Source of the DNA: Cherax quadricarinatus
Taxonomy: Eukaryota; Arthropoda; Malacostraca; Decapoda; Parastacidae
DNA length: 64,000 nucleotides
Direction of reading: 5' to 3'
Assembly: GCF_038502225.1 (NCBI RefSeq)
Contig: NC_091303.1
Coordinates: forward strand, 24,888,682 to 24,952,681
The translations under genes were made by a program, and so were the position numbers. The notes under the pieces are model-generated. The model saw nothing but the letters and a program-made list of their open reading frames with translations. It was not told the DNA's origin and searched no databases. Below, one piece after another: positions 45,111-57,302 of this stretch (positions within the stretch are counted from its first letter, which is position 1; each line of letters opens with the position of its first letter).

Positions 45111-46420
45111 ATGTCCTTTTTTTTTAATTTATTAACTAATACAGGAGAAGGGGTTACTGCCTGGATGATGACTTACAAACTTACCCTGAACACTGATAAA
45201 ACCTATTTCATTCAGTTTGGAAACAAAGCTGCAAATGATCCAATTAACATAATCCTAAATGGATCATCAGTCACAAGACTCACAGAGTGAAAATTCCTAG
45301 GTATCCACTTTGACAGTAGCCTTAAGTTCCTGACACACATACAACAAATCACAAAGAAAATCTCCAAGACTGTAGGCATACTATCAAAGATAAGGTACTA
45401 CGTTCCACAATCAGCTCTCCTGGCACTGTACCATTCACTCATATACCCTTTTCTTACATATGGAATTTGTGCATGGGGGATCAACAACATCCCATCATCT
45501 AAAACCCCTAATAACCCAGCAAAAGGTAGCAGTAAGAATGATAACAAATTACCACTCCCACCAGCATACTCCACCAATTTTCAAGTCTGAATCTGCTCAC
45601 CATTAAGAACATCCATACTTATTCATGTGCCTACTACATACACAGAACAATACACGCAAATATAAGCCCTCCACTCAAACTTCTCACCAACCTAAACAGG
45701 ACACTTGACCACAACACAAGACAGATCTCCTTTTGATATACCTCGTGTCCATATCACACTGTGTAAAAACTCTATACACATAAAGGGCCCCAAAATATGG
45801 AATGCATTACCAGAAGATATTAAAGTAACCCAGTCTGAAAATCAATTTAAGACTCTTCTCAAAAGCCACTTAATCACCCTAGACTAAATGCTAAATACTC
45901 AGTACACACATACTCACCTATGTACCCCCACATCATAACTGAAACATTCACTTTGAACCTTTTAAATCCATTGTTGACAAGAATATAACTGAATCATTGT
46001 TTTCTCAAAAAGTATGTTCAAATATAAATATATCTTTGTATTATACAAATTTTGATTCATTCATAATTAATATTCTGCTGTACAACTATGAAATAATTAC
46101 TATCCTACTGTACAACTATGATATACTCCTTAGTGTTAAGTAGACTGTAAGCCAATAATGTTAAGTTGGCCCATAATGCCTAGGCATAATAGAGGCTCTC
46201 TTTGCACTGCAACCCACTATTGTAAATATAAAATCTCAATGTACTGGTTGCAAAGACATAAAACAAATAAAATAAAATAAAATAAAATAAAAGGCTTACA
46301 GAGGAAGGATTCTTCCATGCCTCCTCATGGAGATGAAGGGAAATAATGTAAGAACAAGAAATTTTAAGAAAACAAAAAACTCAGATGGATATGTATACAC
46401 ATTCATGTACATACATTTTT
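45111..46420 (-). mobile_element. Short RTE derivative (leader part), N0, interrupted by a LINE
   Basis: Left piece TACAGGAGAAGGGGTTACT at about 45142-45160. The right piece resumes GGCTTACAGAGGAAGGATTC at 46294 and goes through the leader. About 45 bp of leader is missing at the insertion point. Confidence 0.6.
45160..46293 (+). mobile_element. CR1/Jockey-type LINE, 3' part with (AAATA)n tail
   Basis: Coding relic: AWMMTYKLTLNTDKTYFIQF, KFLGIHFDSSLKF, KKISKTVGILSKIRYYVP, YHSLIYPFLTYGICAWG, then HIKGPKIWNALPEDIKVT and QFKTLLKSHLIT. Several shifts and stops. 3' UTR of about 400 bp and an (AAATA)n tail. The 3' UTR occurs in reverse at 63560-63845. Confidence 0.82.
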
Positions 46421-46893
46421 TTCTTTTTCAACACACCGGCCATATCCCACCGAGGCGGGGTGGCCCAAAAGGAAAAACAAAAGTTTCTCCTTTTACATTT
46501 AGTAATATATGCAGGAGAAGGGGTTACTAGACCCTTGCTCCTGCTATTTTAGTCGCCTCTTACAACACGCATGGCTTACGGAGGAAGAATTCTGTTCCAC
46601 TTCCCCATGGAGATAAGAAGAAATAAACAAGAACAAGAACTAGTAAGAAAATAGAAGAAAACCCAGAGGGGTGTGTGTATATATATATATATATGCTTGT
46701 ACATGTATGTGTAGTGTGACCTAAGTGTAAGCAGAAGTAGCAAAACGTACCTGAAACCTTGCATGTTTATGAGACAAAAAATGGACACCAGCAATCCTAC
46801 CATCATGTAAAACAATTACAGGCTTTTGTTTTACACTCACTTGGCAGGACAGTAGTACCTCCCTGGGTGGTTGCTGTCTACCAACCTACTACC
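46421..46893 (-). mobile_element. Short non-autonomous RTE derivative, N3
   Basis: Tail stem-loop at 46440-46462 joined to the leader ending GTCTACCAACCTACTACC at 46893. An ATAT run near 46677 lies inside the leader. Best copy for the leader fold: complementary blocks 46789-46794/46871-46876, 46795-46802/46842-46849 and 46806-46814/46827-46835. Confidence 0.88.
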
Positions 46894-46959
46894 TATAATG
46901 TATATACATGTGTAGTATAAATTAAATATAAGTACTAGGAGTAAGGTGTACCTGTCATC

Positions 46960-47335
46960 TTGTGTGTTTATGAGAGGGAAGGGGAGGGTAGGAATCATCC
47001 TAGGAAATGTTGGAGGGAGGGGGCTAAAGGAGGTTTTGAGTGCAAGGGGCTCGGGCATCCAACAGGCATGTGTGCTAGAGTGTTAAATAGGAGTGAAGAA
47101 AAACGGTTTTTACGACTTGGGCCATTGGAGTGTGAGCATGGTAACATTTAAGAAGTGATTCAGGGAAACTGGTTAGTCAGACTTGAGTCCTGGAGGTGGT
47201 AAGTATAGGGCCTTCACTCTGAAGGAGGCATGGGGATATTGCAGTTTGGAGAGGAATCTGAATTGTAATGTGAAAGTGTTTTCTTTTTTTTTCAGGTCAA
47301 CCTGCCTTGGTGGGAGCAGCCAGTGTTAAAAAAGA
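46960..47335 (+). mobile_element. RTE 3' fragment
   Basis: Decayed C-terminal coding (EGRNHPRKCWREGAKG-like) and UTR to the tail GGTCAACCTGCCTTGGTGGG near 47296. Confidence 0.75.
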
Positions 47336-47519
47336 ATCTATTCCACTAGTAAAAACTTCTTCCTCTTTCAACAAACCAGCCATATCCCACCAAGACAAGG
47401 TGGCCCGAAAGAAAAAACAAAAGCTTCTCCTTTTAAATTTAGTGATATATACAGGAGAAGGGGTTACTAGCCCCTTACTCCCGGAATTTTAGTCGCTTCT
47501 TATGATATGCATGGCTTAC

Positions 47520-48423
47520 CTGGTTACCTGGAGGTTATTCCGGGGATCAACGCCCCCGCGGCCTGGTCCATGACCAGGCCTCCCGATGGATCAGGGCCTG
47601 ATCAACTAGGCTGTTACTGCTGGCCGCACGCAGTCCAACGTACGAGCCACAGCCCGGCTGATCTGGCACTGACTTTAGGTACCTGTCCAGCTCTCTCTTG
47701 AAGGCAGCCAGGGGCTTATTGCCAATTCCCCTAATGCTTGATGGGAGGCTGTTGAACAGTCTTGGGCCTTGGACACTTATGGTGTTTTCCCTTAGTGTAC
47801 CAATGGCGCCCCTACTTTTTATTGGGGGCATTTTGCATCGCCTGCCCAGTCTTTTACTTTCGTAGGGAGTGATTTCTGTGTGCAGATTTGGGACCATTCC
47901 TTCCAGGATTTTCCAAGTGTAGATTATGATATCTCTCTCCCTCCTGCGTTCCAACAAGTACAAGTCAAGTGTTTCCAAGCGTTCCCAGTAGTTAAGGGGC
48001 TTGACAGAACTTATACGTGCAGTAAAGGATCTCTGTACATTCTCTAGATCTGCAATTTCACCTGCTTTGAATGGAGATGTTAATGTACAGCAGTATTCCA
48101 GCCTAGAGAGAACAAGTGATTTGAAAAGGATCATCATTGGCTTGGCATCTCTCGTTTTGAACGTTCTCATTATCCATCCTATCATTTTCTTTGCATGTGT
48201 GATCGTGGCACTGTTGTGATCCTTGAAAGTGAGATCCTCAGACATTACTACTCCCAGGTCCCTTACATTATTTTTCCACTCTATTGTATGGCCAGAGTCT
48301 GTAGTATACTCTGTTCTAGTTATTATCTCCTCCAGTTTTCCATAATGGAGTAGTTGGAATTTGTCCTCATTGAACATCATATTGTTTACCGTTGCCCACT
48401 GGAAAACTTTGTTTATATCTTCT
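47520..48423 (-). mobile_element. CR1-type LINE family A, 5'-truncated recent insertion
   Basis: About 0.9 kb with 3' end of CCAGGTAACC-like short repeats. Lies between adjacent bases of the RTE leader in N4. The coding part is uninterrupted to the truncation point, where the frame is open (EDINKVFQWATVNN precedes the first Met). Confidence 0.85.
47547..48380 (-). pseudogene. CR1-type RT thumb and C-terminal domain, open but truncated
   Basis: A 277-codon frame: FNEDKFQLLHYG, NVRDLGVVMSEDLTFKDH, KSLVLSRLEYCCTLTSPF, RLETLDLYLLERRRERDII, ENTISVQGPRLFNSLPSSIR and the C-terminal RAASSNSLVDQALIHREAW. These are the post-catalytic parts of a LINE RT; fingers, palm and endonuclease are missing. No stops or shifts, so a young but dead copy. 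Confidence 0.85.
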
Positions 48424-48678
48424 TGGAGGAAGAATTCTATTCCACTTCCCCATGGAGATTAATAAAAACATCTAACCAAAAAAAGGGCATATTCACAGAC
48501 TGCAAAATAATTATCTTTCCATCTACAGAGTTGCTTCAATTGTAAATTTTCAGTCAGATACTTGAGTTCTAAATTTTTTTTTTAATTTTTAATGTAACGG
48601 ATGTAGTTATATTAAGCTATGTAGGAGAAATGCATGTAAATGAAAATACTAAATATGAATGAGAAACTTGCAAATGAA

Positions 48679-49724
48679 TTGACCTTTTGACTATCGGTGT
48701 CGTATACATACATCTTACGAGCCAGTGTTTTTGATGTATTAATATGCCAGAATTCTAGCGGCTTCAAATCAAGCAAGAGAAAGCTGGCAGGCTCACATGT
48801 GAGAGAATGGGTCGGTGTGGTCAGTGTGCGCAACATAAAAAAATCCTGCAGCACGCAGTGCATGAGAAAAAAAACTCTGACAGTGTTTTTGGACTAAAAC
48901 ACAAATGTTGAGGTGTATTTTTGTATAGTATTTATGGTGTATTCTCGTTTTCTTGGTCTCATTTGATAGAATGGCAGATATATTACAGAAACAGATGATT
49001 CTGATTGGTTTCACAATCAAAAGGATCTTGAAATTGAGCTCATAGTGGAAATGTTCGATTTTTGCCAATATTCAAGAGTAAACAAATGACCTCACCATCC
49101 AATATGTGTCCAACTGGCCAGTCTAATACACAGTCATGAATGGGTCGACATTATTTATACAATTATTACAAAAATGCAGTAGTCTGCATAACAGTAAATC
49201 TTCTATTTTTTGTGAATATAACTTCAAAATAGAAAGCAAGAGTAACATAAGAGAGGCCTGGAGACCTGACTATTGAACAGAGAAAATTTTATTTTAGTGC
49301 CAGGAATGTTTATTCTGGACCCTATTTTGAAACTGGCATCTTTTTTAATTTGTGTGAAATTGGCCAAATTGCCAATTTCTGACCACTTTATTGGGTAGCT
49401 GAAATTGGTAAATGGGTGGTTTCTTGTACTCAGTCGATAGAACAAATGGAGTACTAAAGAAAGAGCTATGAGTTTGGTCAACTGGAACAATGGAATTGGT
49501 CGAAAATAGGGCTCAAAGTGGGCGAAATCGCTGATGCACATATATCGCTAACTTCACGAGAGCATAATTCCTTAAGTTTTCCATCAAATTTTGTACTTTT
49601 GGTGTCATTACCATTGGGAAAAGATTCTCTATCATTTCATAAGAAAAAAAAAATTTTTTTTTTGAATATTTTGCAACAGGGAGAGACATTTCAGGATTTG
49701 GGGTCTCGATAGTCAAAGAGTTAA
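48679..49724. mobile_element. TTAA-type element, GACTGTCG subfamily
   Basis: Left end TTGACCTTTTGACTATCGGT, right end CTCGATAGTCAAAGAGTTAA. The 5' ~190 bp (ATCTTACGAGCCAGTG, TCTAGCGGCTTCAAATCAAG, ACATGTGAGAGAATGGGTC) matches the 5' end of the piggyBac-like element at 59694. Confidence 0.87.
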
Positions 49725-49924
49725 AGTATAGATGGTCAAAATCACATTTATCTGGCATACCTGTGGAAAACAATTTGCCGTGGGTGAACTCAAACTCCCA
49801 AGTAAACACAATACTTGTTATAAATTTATGCATGGAAAGTTAGCAGAGATAGATTGACTGCTAAAATGTCTCCTGGTAGGCAGAATTTTGAAGTCAAGTA
49901 ATTCATTATTACTCAAGATTATTT

Positions 49925-50425
49925 TACTTATAACTGTAGTGTAAATGCTCCTCTGGCAAGACAGTGATGGCGTGAATGATAGTGAAAGTTTTTCTTTTTC
50001 GGGCCATCCTATCTTGGTGGGAAATAGTTGATGTGTTAATAATAAAAGTAATAAAAATTATTTTACTTCACGAGTACAATGCTAGGGCCCTGAAGCATCA
50101 AGCCTGCTTGTGTGAATGATTGGAGTGGGTTAAGACAAATGTTTTTCATGGCTTGATACATTGTTTTAGTGTGAACAAGGGTATATTTTTGGAGAGATTC
50201 ACGGAAAATCAGCTAGCCAGACTTGAGTCCTGGAGGTAGAAAGTACATGCCTGCATTCTAAAGGATGCTGCAGGTCAGAGGGTCATCTGAAATGTGATGT
50301 CACCACACTTTTGGCAAGAGAGAGCTTGGTGACTGTTTCCTCTTTTTTTGGGGGGGGGGAGGGAGGGTCACCCTACCTTGGTAGGAGACAGCCAGTGTGT
50401 ACAAAAATAAGAAATACAGTACTAA
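49925..50425 (+). mobile_element. Two RTE 3' tail fragments in tandem
   Basis: The first ends GGGCCATCCTATCTTGGTGG near 50004. The second (50075-50425) has decayed C-terminal coding and UTR, ending GGTCACCCTACCTTGGTAGG near 50367. Confidence 0.75.
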
Positions 50426-51046
50426 ATAAAGCAGATTAATATGAGGGAGGCACTATATAAACATACAATAAATGCACATACTGCAGAAAGTGGAGTCATT
50501 GGATGAGAATTATATCTGAGTGTCACATTTTACCATCATTTACCATGCTGTGCAATCTATGTATGAAATCAATTAAAAAAAAATACAAATCTAAAGTGTA
50601 TAGTGCTTTTCTGATACTGTATCTTATGAAGGTTAGGCAGACTTTACTGTGAAGCATGTATATTCTTCTGTTGCTACAGTTGAACACAGCAGAAGGCTAC
50701 ACACACTTAACAGATCATTCCTTTGCAAATAATACCCTAGTGCCAAAATACATCGCCAATCAAAACAGGTACAGCACCTGAAATGAAAAATGTGCTTGAT
50801 TATGAGTAATAATTTTAAAGCCACCATAAACTCTTAACAATACACAGGATGCAACTTTCACAAATCAATCATTAACAAGATCATGAGCATAAAGTACAAA
50901 ATATAATAATCCAACAATAATTAAAAGCTACTGTGCCATGTTTGCAGAGATAGTAGGTGCATTAAAGACAGTTAAGAATGCTTTCTTTCATGCAACTTTT
51001 ATGCAGAAATAATTACAATTAAATTGACTCCCACTGTCTATCTACA
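50426..51046. other. Intron-like sequence without recognisable feature
   Basis: AT-rich; no family or frame recognised. Confidence 0.4.
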
Positions 51047-51530
<484 letters not shown>

Positions 51531-52369
51531 AAATAGTACTTTGCTAACACCCCATCTTCCATTTGGTATATCTTTTAAACATGCCTCTTGCCAGTCTACA
51601 CATGCTTTAAAGGATGGGTAATTTGTTTACTGATATTCCCCTCTACCATATACTTTGGCATACTGTGCAGGTAACCAACTGAAGAGATAATCTATACACA
51701 ATACATAAATGCCCCATACAAAAATTTCTTTCTCCTACGTGCGGGTTATTTGTATATTGTTCCAGTTACGGTATAGTGCCTTTTTATTCTTTAAGAAATT
51801 ATCATTTCCACAATCTCTTAAAGTAACATCAACCAGCCACTTTTTATTATTAAATTTAGCTTTCTTACACAAGTCAAAACGAAGCCCTACTCAGAATAAT
51901 ATAGTATTGTTACCCTATTTGCTCTATTTTGAGGTCTCTATACATAACAATATTACTATCATTCATTAAAATATACTGAGCTGGCTCTTAACTCACTTTT
52001 AAATATTAAATAAATGCATTATTATTGTTGTAATGAAAAGTTGCTTCTACATATAACAAAATTATATAATAAAAACAACTTTTTTCAAAGATGACATGTT
52101 ACATGACTGAGCAAAAAGTTGCAGTATTAAGCTCACAACTGACAATAGTTAACATTACATCATACACAAGCTAGTGTACACCACAGAGCAGCTACAGAAT
52201 TTTTATACAAGAAGGGCTAAGAAATGGCTGTCTGGATAGAAGATGGGGCTAGGAGACTTGCTTTGAAAGTGCATTATTATAACTTTTATTTAAGGGTGCT
52301 GATAGAGAAGCTTCAGGCCCTCCTTGGCAATACCACCAATAGAGAGAGAACTTTCTGGTCACAGTTATA
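51531..52369. other. AT-rich sequence with one short repeat piece
   Basis: At 51731-51773 CTACGTGCGGGTTATTTGTA with TTGTTCCAGTTACGG repeats part of the short repeat at 16098 and 54170. Otherwise nothing seen. Confidence 0.45.
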
Positions 52370-53452
52370 TTAACCCTTTCAGGGTCCATGCCGTAGATCT
52401 AGGGCTATACGTTGAGGGTCCAAACCATAGAGCTACGCCATGAGCTCAGCTCACTCTGATAAGTTGTGAGCGGTAAATTTGGGCCTAGATATGAGAGAAT
52501 ACATCTATGTGGTATGTATGTACCACATAAAACAAATCCTGCAACACACAGTGCATAATGAGAGGAAAAAAACTGAGACCATAATTTTCGATTAAAACAG
52601 CAACTTTGCAGTATTTTATCCTAAGTTTCTTACAGGTGCATTTGTGATTTCTTGGTCTCATTTGATAGAATGGAAGATATATTACAGAAATAGAGAAGAT
52701 TTTGATTGGTTTTATTAATAGAAATTGCTTGAAACTGAGCTAAAAGTAGCAGAAATGTTCAATTTTTGCTGATGTTCAAGAGTAAACAAATGACCTCACA
52801 TGTCTAATACACACCAGCTGGTGGGTCTAATATACATTCACAAATGTGGTGATATTATTTACACAATTACTACAATATTGCTTAACAGTAAATCTTCAAT
52901 TTTTTGGTTTGTATAAAAATTCATTATGTGAACAACAAAATCAAAAGGGAATTCATTTGTAAAGCCTGAAAACATAACTAATGAACAGAGGAAATGTTAG
53001 TTTAGTGCCAGGGATGCCTGCATTGTTTATTCTGGACCCTATTTTGAAATTGGAATATTCTGAACTTTGCACTAAATTGGCCAAATTACCAATTTCCAAT
53101 CACTTTATTTTGTAGTTGAAACAGTTCACTTGGCAATTTCTTGTGCTCAATTGATAGAATAAAGTAATACTAGTGAAATAGTTAGGAATCTGGTCGACTG
53201 AAATAATGTAATTGGCCTAAAATGGTAGTCAAAATCAGCAAAATTGCTGATGCATAAATATCGCTGACACATCAAAATTTGCAAGAGCACAATTTCATCA
53301 ATTTTCCATCAAATTTCATACTTTTTGTTTTATTACCTTCAGAAAAAGATCCTCTACCATTTCATAAGAAAAAATAACAAAATTATTTTTTGAAAATTCT
53401 TGGACCCTGGTGCGCACTTTGAAATTTGGCCTCTGGACCCTGAAAGGGTTAA
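52370..53452. mobile_element. TTAA-type element, AGGGTCC subfamily
   Basis: TTAA both sides. Ends CCCTTTCAGGGTCCATGCCG and CTCTGGACCCTGAAAGGG. Palindromic TAGATCTA just inside. Carries the shared core. No coding capacity. Confidence 0.92.
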
Positions 53453-53618
53453 AGTTTTCAAAAGTAGATACATGAAAATGATGCTAGATGACCCTAAAGC
53501 AAAAGGTTTTCTCACTATGAATTTAAACAAAAAACTTAGCAGGACTACTAGCAATACCTGTCATTGAAATACATTCTGAAATAAATATAATACACTATAT
53601 TCTCCAGTGTTATGTGAA

Positions 53619-53764
53619 TACCAGCAGAGTTCTAGCTAATATGTGAATACCAGCAGTTCTAGCTGATACATGGATACCAGCAGAGTTCTAGCTAATGTAT
53701 GGATATCAGTAGAGTTCTAACTAATGCATGGATACTAGCAGAGTTTTGACTGATACGTATGGAT
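53619..53764. repeat. 29-bp minisatellite, five units
   Basis: Units start TACCAGCAGAGTTCTAGCTA; lengths 29, 27, 29, 29 and 31 with a few substitutions each. Confidence 0.88.
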
Positions 53765-55027
53765 TGGTATTTATATTGCATGAAATGACTAGTTGCAACA
53801 CTTAAATATTTTAAAATAATTTGAGTTACTGTTGACTATCAAGGTATGTTTAGTTTGTATTTTCATAAGATTTTATCCATTTCATGTTAAAGAGTTTAGA
53901 TATTATATGCAGATAATTCACAGTTAAAAATAACATTAAAGTGTTGATATATTTTGTAAATAATTTGTAGTATTGTTTAAAAAACACATTTTAGTGAATA
54001 TTATCCAAATAGTAAATATTACTATCATTCAAAAATGAAGAAAACAAAAGTAAAAATATATTAGTTTATTTTAACACAGTGATGCTCTTGTAGATACAAG
54101 GCATAATAAGCATGACTGGCAAGTAATACGCATATTAATAACTATATAACAAAAAAGGCACAATAACGTGACTGGAACAATACACAAATAACCCACACAT
54201 AAAAGAGAGAAGCTTACGACGACGTTTCGGTCCGATTTGGACCATTGACAAAGTCACATACGCATATTCACTTGCTCAGGAATCAGACATGGCAACTCTG
54301 CATGATGTGTAATACCTGTTAGTTCATGAGCAGCTCTCTGAGACAGAAAGAGACAGGAAGACACACAGATAAGAAGAGATAGAGCTAGACAGAGCTAGAC
54401 AAAGAGACAGACAGACAAATAGACAGACAAACAGATAGACATGTTTATATGTAACAGTGAAAACAAACAAAGCCAAGGCAGTGCATGATCATCAAATGTC
54501 ACTGCTGCACTGTCAGCAATGGAGTGACACTCAGTCTTACACCATGCTTCAAGGAGTTGCATATATAATCCAGCATGTCTAAAACATTGCTGGGACCTAT
54601 AAATACTTTGTATATATTTCTAGACAATGGTAGGTGACCAAGGCAGGTGAAAATGTTCACCTGTCAGTGTGTTTGTGACTATCTGAGTACTATTTCAGTA
54701 CCTAATATTTGTGTCAGAACAAACATTGGCTATGAAATCACAAGAACTACTACAAATTCTAATTATCAGAACATAAAAATTATATTAAGAAAAATTTAGA
54801 AAAAAAGGTATATCAGCAACACTTCTGCAAGCAGCAGGACTCCATGTTGCCATCAGGTGAGCATCCAGCGCCAACTTCGAGGTCTTTTATCTCAGTAAGT
54901 ACTGACTATAATTTTTTTTTAGTTGGTCTTATTACACACAGAAAATTGCCTTCTTTAATTTAAAAAAAAAATTCAAAATATTCAAAGTGCTGGGTGAGAG
55001 AACATAGATCTATCTATGTTTGGACAG
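53765..55027. other. AT-rich sequence with one short repeat
   Basis: A copy of the GGTCC/GGACC short repeat lies at 54170-54255 (minus orientation: GTTTCGGTCCGATTTGGACC). An (AGAC)n-like run is near 54380-54440. Otherwise nothing recognised. Confidence 0.45.
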
Positions 55028-56104
55028 TTAACCCTTTGACTGTCGAGGTCGTATATATACGTCTTACGAGGTACCGTGTTTGACGTATATATACTCATAA
55101 ATTCTAGCGGCTTCAAATCAAGTATGAGAAAGCTGGTAGGCCCACATGTGAGAGAATGGGTCTGTGTGGTCAGTGTGCACCATATAAAAAAAATCCTGGA
55201 GCATGCAGTGCATAATGAGAAAAAAAAACTCAGACCATTTTTTTTTTTAATTAAAATGCCGACTTTGTGGTCTATTTTCGTATAGTATTTATGGTTGTAT
55301 TCTCGTTTTCTTGGTCTCATTTGATAGAATGGAAAACATATTATAGAAATAGAGGTGATTTTGATTGATTTTACTTTAAAAAGAACCTGGAAATGGAGCT
55401 CAATGTAGGGGAAATGTTTGATTTTTGCCGATGTTCAAAAGTAAATAAATGATGTCATTGTCCAATAAATGTTCAACTAGCCATTCTAATATGCAGTCAT
55501 GAATGGTTTGAGGTTATTTATACAATTATTACAGTACTGCAGTAGTCTGCATAACAGTAAATCTTCTATTTTTTGTTTGAATAAAAATTCAAAATAGAAA
55601 GCAAGAGTAATACTAGAGGGGTCTGGAGATATGACTGATGAACCAAGAAAATGTTATTTTAGAGCCAGGAATGTCTGCAGCATTCATTCTGGACCTTATT
55701 TTGAAATTGTTATACTTTTTAATTTTCGTGAAATTGGCCAAATTGCAAATTTCTGATCACGTTATTGGGTAGTTGAAATCGGTAAATGGGCAGTTTCTTG
55801 TAGTCAATTGATAGAAAAAATGGAGTTCTAAAGAAATAGCTATGAGTTTGGTCGACTGGAACAATGAAATTAGCCAAAAATAGGGCTCAAAGTGGGCGAA
55901 ATCGCCGATTTGTAAATATCACCGAGGTCGTTAACTTCGTGAGAGCGTAATTCCGTCAGTTTTCCATCAAATTTCGTGTTTTTGGTGTCATTACAATCGA
56001 GAAAAGATTCTCTATCATTTCATAAGAAAAAATTTTTTTTTTTTTTAATTTTGCAACACCAGGAGACACTTCAGGATTGGGGGTTGCGACAGTCAAGGGG
56101 TTAA
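55028..56104. mobile_element. TTAA-type element, GACTGTCG subfamily, best copy
   Basis: TTAA on both sides. Ends CCCTTTGACTGTCG and CGACAGTCAAGGGG form the inverted pair. Perfect palindrome CGTATATATACG just inside the left end. 5' ~190 bp shared with the piggyBac-like element at 59694. Confidence 0.93.
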
Positions 56105-56232
56105 GGGGTTAAGGACACCCATTGGAAATAAGACAGACAGTCCTTGATGACACTTTGAGTTTCTTGGGTTATCCTGGGTAGCTAACCCTCCAGGGTTAAA
56201 AATCCAAACAAAATTTTATCTTATGATTTATC
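56105..56232 (+). mobile_element. SINE 3' fragment
   Basis: CATTGGAAATAAGACAGACAG to ACCCTCCAGGGTTAAAAATC and a TCTTA-like tail; the 3' third of the SINE at 29551. Abuts the right end of the TTAA element. Confidence 0.78.
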
Positions 56233-56899
56233 TTACCCTCCCCTACCCTAGCAGCAGGATCTAAAGACAGTAAAGACACTGTATGAGACAGCCAGGAAAA
56301 AAAATTAAAAATGAAGATGCTGACCCTGTGGCATTGTATATATTAGCCCCTATGTTGCATTTTGTAAGGATGGTCCAATGAACTGTGGGCTTATTGTATG
56401 TAGTAACATGGAAAAATAACATGGCTTGATATAAAGAATGTCTGGTTTAATGTACACATATTATTATTGTACATGTAATAGACATGCATCTCTCACATCT
56501 CATGTAATGTATATGCCATCTTTATATCAACAATGTATCTCTTAAACCTTTTGTACCATATTATGTAATAAAATATACCTATTGGTAAAAAAGAATGAAA
56601 AGATGGGGTGGTAGGGGAAGTGGAATATTCAAACAGCTTCAGGAAGAAATCCAAATATTCTTCCTTGAAGCCTTTTTATCCACTTCTCTGAGGCTATGGG
56701 TCCCACAATTTACACTAGAGGCATATAAAGTATATATTTCTTGTATTTGCCAGTTTTCTTTAACCTTTTTCCTCGATTAACAAAAAAGTGTTTTAAAAGG
56801 ACCCTTAGGCCTTTATTAGGGAAATATAATAATTTTGCAACCCTGGTAATACAAAGTGAACCTGGGGATTCCATATGGGTGGTTATGATCCCTCACATT
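56233..56899. other. Unassigned sequence
   Basis: Mixed composition, no recognised family or exon. Confidence 0.35.
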
Positions 56900-57302
56900 T
56901 TAACCGTCTCACTGTCCGTCACATAGAACTATGTCATTAAGGTCAGGGTTTCTGATGTAGCTCTACAACAGAAACCCTAATGTAGGACTACATCAGTCTG
57001 TCTGGGTGAGCTCAGCTCACTCTGACAGACAGCGAGTGGTAAATTTTGGCCTAGACATGAGAGAATGGGTCTGTGCACGCACAGTATAAAAAAATCCTGC
57101 CCCATGCAGTACATGATGGGAAAAACAAAACGGTGAACTTGTGTATGGCTTAAAATAGTGATGGGGTGTTTTCTCAAACTGTTTTTATGGTTTTATTCGC
57201 AGTTTCTTGGTATCATTTGATAGAATAGAAGATATACTACTGAAACAGAGATGATTTTGAAAATGAGCTGAAATTAACAAAAATATTCAATTTTTGCCAA
57301 TA
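56900..57302. mobile_element. TTAA-type element, left part, CTCACTGTCC subfamily
   Basis: Starts TTAACCGTCTCACTGTCC, followed by hairpin CATAGAACTATG and a second near-palindrome TGTAGCTCTACA. Core text (ATTTTGGCCTAGACATGAGA, TTCTTGGTATCATTTGATAG) as in other copies. Cut off where the Tigger begins; the right part is not seen beyond the Tigger. Confidence 0.75.

Larger units (their letters stand above)
47362..48470 (-). mobile_element. Short RTE derivative, N4, interrupted by a CR1 LINE
   Basis: Tail TCCCACCAAGACAAGGTGGC and leader up to CATGGCTTAC (47519). It resumes GGAGGAAGAATTCTATTCCA at 48424 and stops soon after. The uninterrupted order is seen in N1 to N3. Confidence 0.8.

Noticed and set aside
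46789..46893. Firm call of an HDV-like ribozyme
   Set aside because: The crossing-helix layout is suggestive, but the active-site cytosine and exact loop lengths are not evident; kept only as a structural observation.
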